From: Planctomycetota bacterium
GTDB lineage: Bacteria; Planctomycetota; Phycisphaerae; UBA1845; Fen-1342
Length of the DNA stretch: 7,611 bases
Assembly (NCBI GenBank): GCA_030616465.1
Contig: JAUWXH010000082.1
Span: 1-7,611, forward strand
Direction: 5' to 3'
In this document: positions 5,858 through 7,611 of the stretch, piece after piece
How positions within the stretch are numbered: the first letter of the stretch is position 1
Layout: the number at the start of each line of letters is the position of its first letter
Program-made: the position numbers and the translations under genes
The notes under the pieces: generated by a model
Seen by the model: only the letters and a program-made list of their open reading frames with translations
Told to the model about the DNA's origin: nothing
Database searches by the model: none

Positions 5858-7611
5858 ATGCGACTATGCCAGAGCATCATCATCGTTGTCGCGTTGCTTG
5901 CAGGGGCGCGTGCCGCGGCACAGGAGGCGCCGGACCGTTCGGCGAAGCTGTTGGAGCTTGCAGAGGCCAGATTCCCCGGCAAACTCACCGAAGCCGATCG
6001 CAAACTCTTCCGCGCAACAGCCAACGGGCAGATCGCGATCTACGGCGACGGCAAGCTGCCTCCCGACAAGCCGGAAGCGAATCGCATACTCCAGGCCGAC
6101 CGTATCCGCTGGCTGTGCACCGATCCGGAGGCGGCCGGGGAGGTGTTGCTCCATGTGGGCGTGTGGGTTCAGGGGGCGCGCATCGAAGGGCGCCTTGAGC
6201 TAGGCAATGCCAGACTAAAGTTTCTGCTGTTCCTAGAGCAATGCTCGATCGAGAAAGGGATCGCGCTCTACAACGCGCACGTTTTTGTGTTGTTCCTCAA
6301 TGGAACGCACAGTGGCCCGATCAGCGCGCACGGGGTCGTGGTGGAACACGACTTATTCATGAGGAGTGGATTCAAAGCCGACGGCGAGGTGCGTCTGGTC
6401 GGCGCGAAGATCGGCGCGAGCCTTGATTGCGACGGCGGCCATTTCAGCAACTCAGACGGCTACGCCCTCAACGCCAACAGGATACAGGTCGATGGCAGCC
6501 TATTCCTGAGAAGCGGTTTCGAGGCCAGCGGTGAGGTGAACCTGTGCCGTGCGACGATCGGCAGGAACCTTGATTGCGACGGCGGCCATTTCAGCAACCC
6601 AGACGGCTACGCCCTCAGTGCCGACGGGATCGAAGTGAAAGGCAGCGTCTTCTTGAGAGAATGTTTCGAAGCCACCGGCGAGGTTTATTTGGTTGGTGCG
6701 AAGATCGGCGGGAACCTTGAGTGCAACAACGGCCATCTCAGCAATCCAGACGGCAACGCCCTCAGCGCCGACAGGATCGACGTGAAAGGTGACGTCTTGC
6801 TGATAAAGGGCTTCGAAGCCACCGGTGAGGTGAACCTGCGCCGTGCGAAGATCGGCGGGGACCTTGCTTGCGTCGGCGGCCATTTCAGCAACCCAGACGG
6901 CTACGCCCTCAATGCCGCCGGGATAGAGCTCGATGGCTACGGATTCCTGCGAAGCGGTTTCCAGGCCAGCGGTGAGGTGAACCTGCTCGGTGCGAGAGTT
7001 GCGGGAAACCTTGAATGTAACGGCGGCCATTTCAGCAACCCAGACGGCCACGCCCTCAACGCCGACGCGATCAACGTGAAGGGCAGCGTCTTCCTGCGTA
7101 ATGGTTTCCAGGCCGAAGGAGCCGTCGCCTTCATTGCTGCGGAAGTTGGACAGTTTCTTCAGTGGTCCGGCGTGGACGAACCGAACAAGTGCACGCTCTT
7201 GGACCTGGAGTCGGCCAAGATTGGCACACTGTGGGACGAAGAGGAAAGCTGGCCCAAAAAGCTCGCCCTGGACGGCCTGGTGTACGACCGGCTGTACCGC
7301 GACGCGCCGATGGACGCCGACACGCGCGTCGAGCAGTGGATCCGCCGGGCCGATCGCGAGGAATTCCTCCCGCAGCCGTACGAGCAACTGGCGAAGGTGC
7401 TCAGCGAGATGGGCCACGATGAGCAGGCCCGCAAGGTACTCATCGCCAAGGAAAACGACCCCGCGCGCCTGGAGGCCATGACGCGGCGTCAGCGCGTATG
7501 GCACGCCACCCTCGGGTTGACGATCGGGTACGGCTATCGCCCGTGGCGGGCCGCGTGGTGGATGCTGGGGTTCTGGGTGCTGGGTTCCGCCCTTTTCGGC
7601 TGCGCAGCGCG
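5858..7611 (+). CDS. Secreted/membrane beta-repeat protein with five 49-residue repeats (runs off the right edge)
   Basis: 584 codons are inside the window with no stop. Residues 1-21 form a signal peptide (hydrophobic IIIVVALLAGARAAA, likely cut near AAA21-Q). Residues 40-100 are a short leader domain (LTEADRKLFRATANGQI; DRIRWLCTDPEAAGEV). Degenerate repeat-like sequence at about 105-175 leads into five 49-residue tandem repeats at 176-420. Each carries GAKIGGxLxC-GGHFSNPDG and ALxADxIxVxGxVFLRxGFxA, with a cysteine at 191, 240, 289, 338 and 387. The pattern suggests a beta-solenoid. After it come LALDGLVYDRL (262-type spacing ends; about 468-478), a helical stretch EFLPQPYEQLAKVLSEMGHD (about 495-514), IGYGYRPWRA (556-565) and a membrane helix from about 566. 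This architecture matches widespread membrane-associated proteins of unknown function, sometimes labelled 'oxidoreductase' or 'pentapeptide-like' without biochemical proof. The start is firm: AAGGAG at 5844-5849, eight bases before the ATG. Its real function is unknown. Confidence 0.85.
   Translation, partial: MRLCQSIIIVVALLAGARAAAQEAPDRSAKLLELAEARFPGKLTEADRKLFRATANGQIAIYGDGKLPPDKPEANRILQADRIRWLCTDPEAAGEVLLHVGVWVQGARIEGRLELGNARLKFLLFLEQCSIEKGIALYNAHVFVLFLNGTHSGPISAHGVVVEHDLFMRSGFKADGEVRLVGAKIGASLDCDGGHFSNSDGYALNANRIQVDGSLFLRSGFEASGEVNLCRATIGRNLDCDGGHFSNPDGYALSADGIEVKGSVFLRECFEATGEVYLVGAKIGGNLECNNGHLSNPDGNALSADRIDVKGDVLLIKGFEATGEVNLRRAKIGGDLACVGGHFSNPDGYALNAAGIELDGYGFLRSGFQASGEVNLLGARVAGNLECNGGHFSNPDGHALNADAINVKGSVFLRNGFQAEGAVAFIAAEVGQFLQWSGVDEPNKCTLLDLESAKIGTLWDEEESWPKKLALDGLVYDRLYRDAPMDADTRVEQWIRRADREEFLPQPYEQLAKVLSEMGHDEQARKVLIAKENDPARLEAMTRRQRVWHATLGLTIGYGYRPWRAAWWMLGFWVLGSALFGCAA
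6383..7117 (+). repeat. Five tandem 147-bp coding repeats
   Basis: The repeat period is exactly 147 bases, five times in a row with no length change. The anchor GGCGGCCAT (or AACGGCCAT) begins at 6434, 6581, 6728, 6875 and 7022. Units 2, 4 and 5 share long identical stretches around GGCCATTTCAGCAACCCAGA, while unit 3 is the most different there (AACGGCCATCTCAGCAATCC). The near-identity suggests recent duplication or gene conversion within the gene, with selection keeping the frame and the 49-residue length. A partial sixth unit begins at about 7118 (EGAVAFIAAEVGQFL) and then loses the pattern. Confidence 0.92.

Overview
This window looks like a chromosomal stretch from a GC-rich diderm bacterium. 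A planctomycete-type lineage is the best guess. That rests on the overall GC-rich codon use, an apolipoprotein N-acyltransferase (lipoprotein maturation), a long secreted TPR protein with a degenerate metallopeptidase-like domain, and the membrane beta-repeat protein at the right edge. No rRNA or marker gene is present, so the assignment is an inference.

Layout from left to right: (1) the 5' part of lnt on the minus strand, running off the left edge; (2) a divergent intergenic region of about 300 bp with an AT-rich 8-bp tandem repeat; (3) a small plus-strand AhpD-like/carboxymuconolactone decarboxylase-family gene; (4) a convergent gap holding an imperfect palindromic element of about 97 bp; (5) a 610-residue minus-strand secreted TPR protein whose HExxH-like motif reads NELTH; (6) an 83-bp divergent gap; (7) a plus-strand four-helix membrane PIN-TRAM protein of the YacL type; (8) a 481-bp gap with a strong 30-bp palindrome directly upstream of a candidate promoter; (9) a 176-residue conserved-looking protein of unknown function; (10) a decayed fragment that reads like part of a CHAT (caspase-like) protease domain, split by a frameshift; (11) a large plus-strand gene running off the right edge, encoding a signal peptide, five exact-length 49-residue repeats with a cysteine in each, and a C-terminal membrane segment.

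The genes do not form one obvious pathway: orientation changes at almost every gene and spacing is wide, so most are probably transcribed alone. Lnt, YacL-like and AhpD-like genes are housekeeping or stress functions. The right third (CHAT remnant plus repeat-rich membrane protein) looks more like accessory, fast-evolving sequence. I did not find a convincing complete novel multi-gene system. The items most worth following are the tandem-repeat membrane protein, the CHAT remnant beside it, the pseudo-peptidase TPR protein, and the palindrome ahead of the 176-residue gene.
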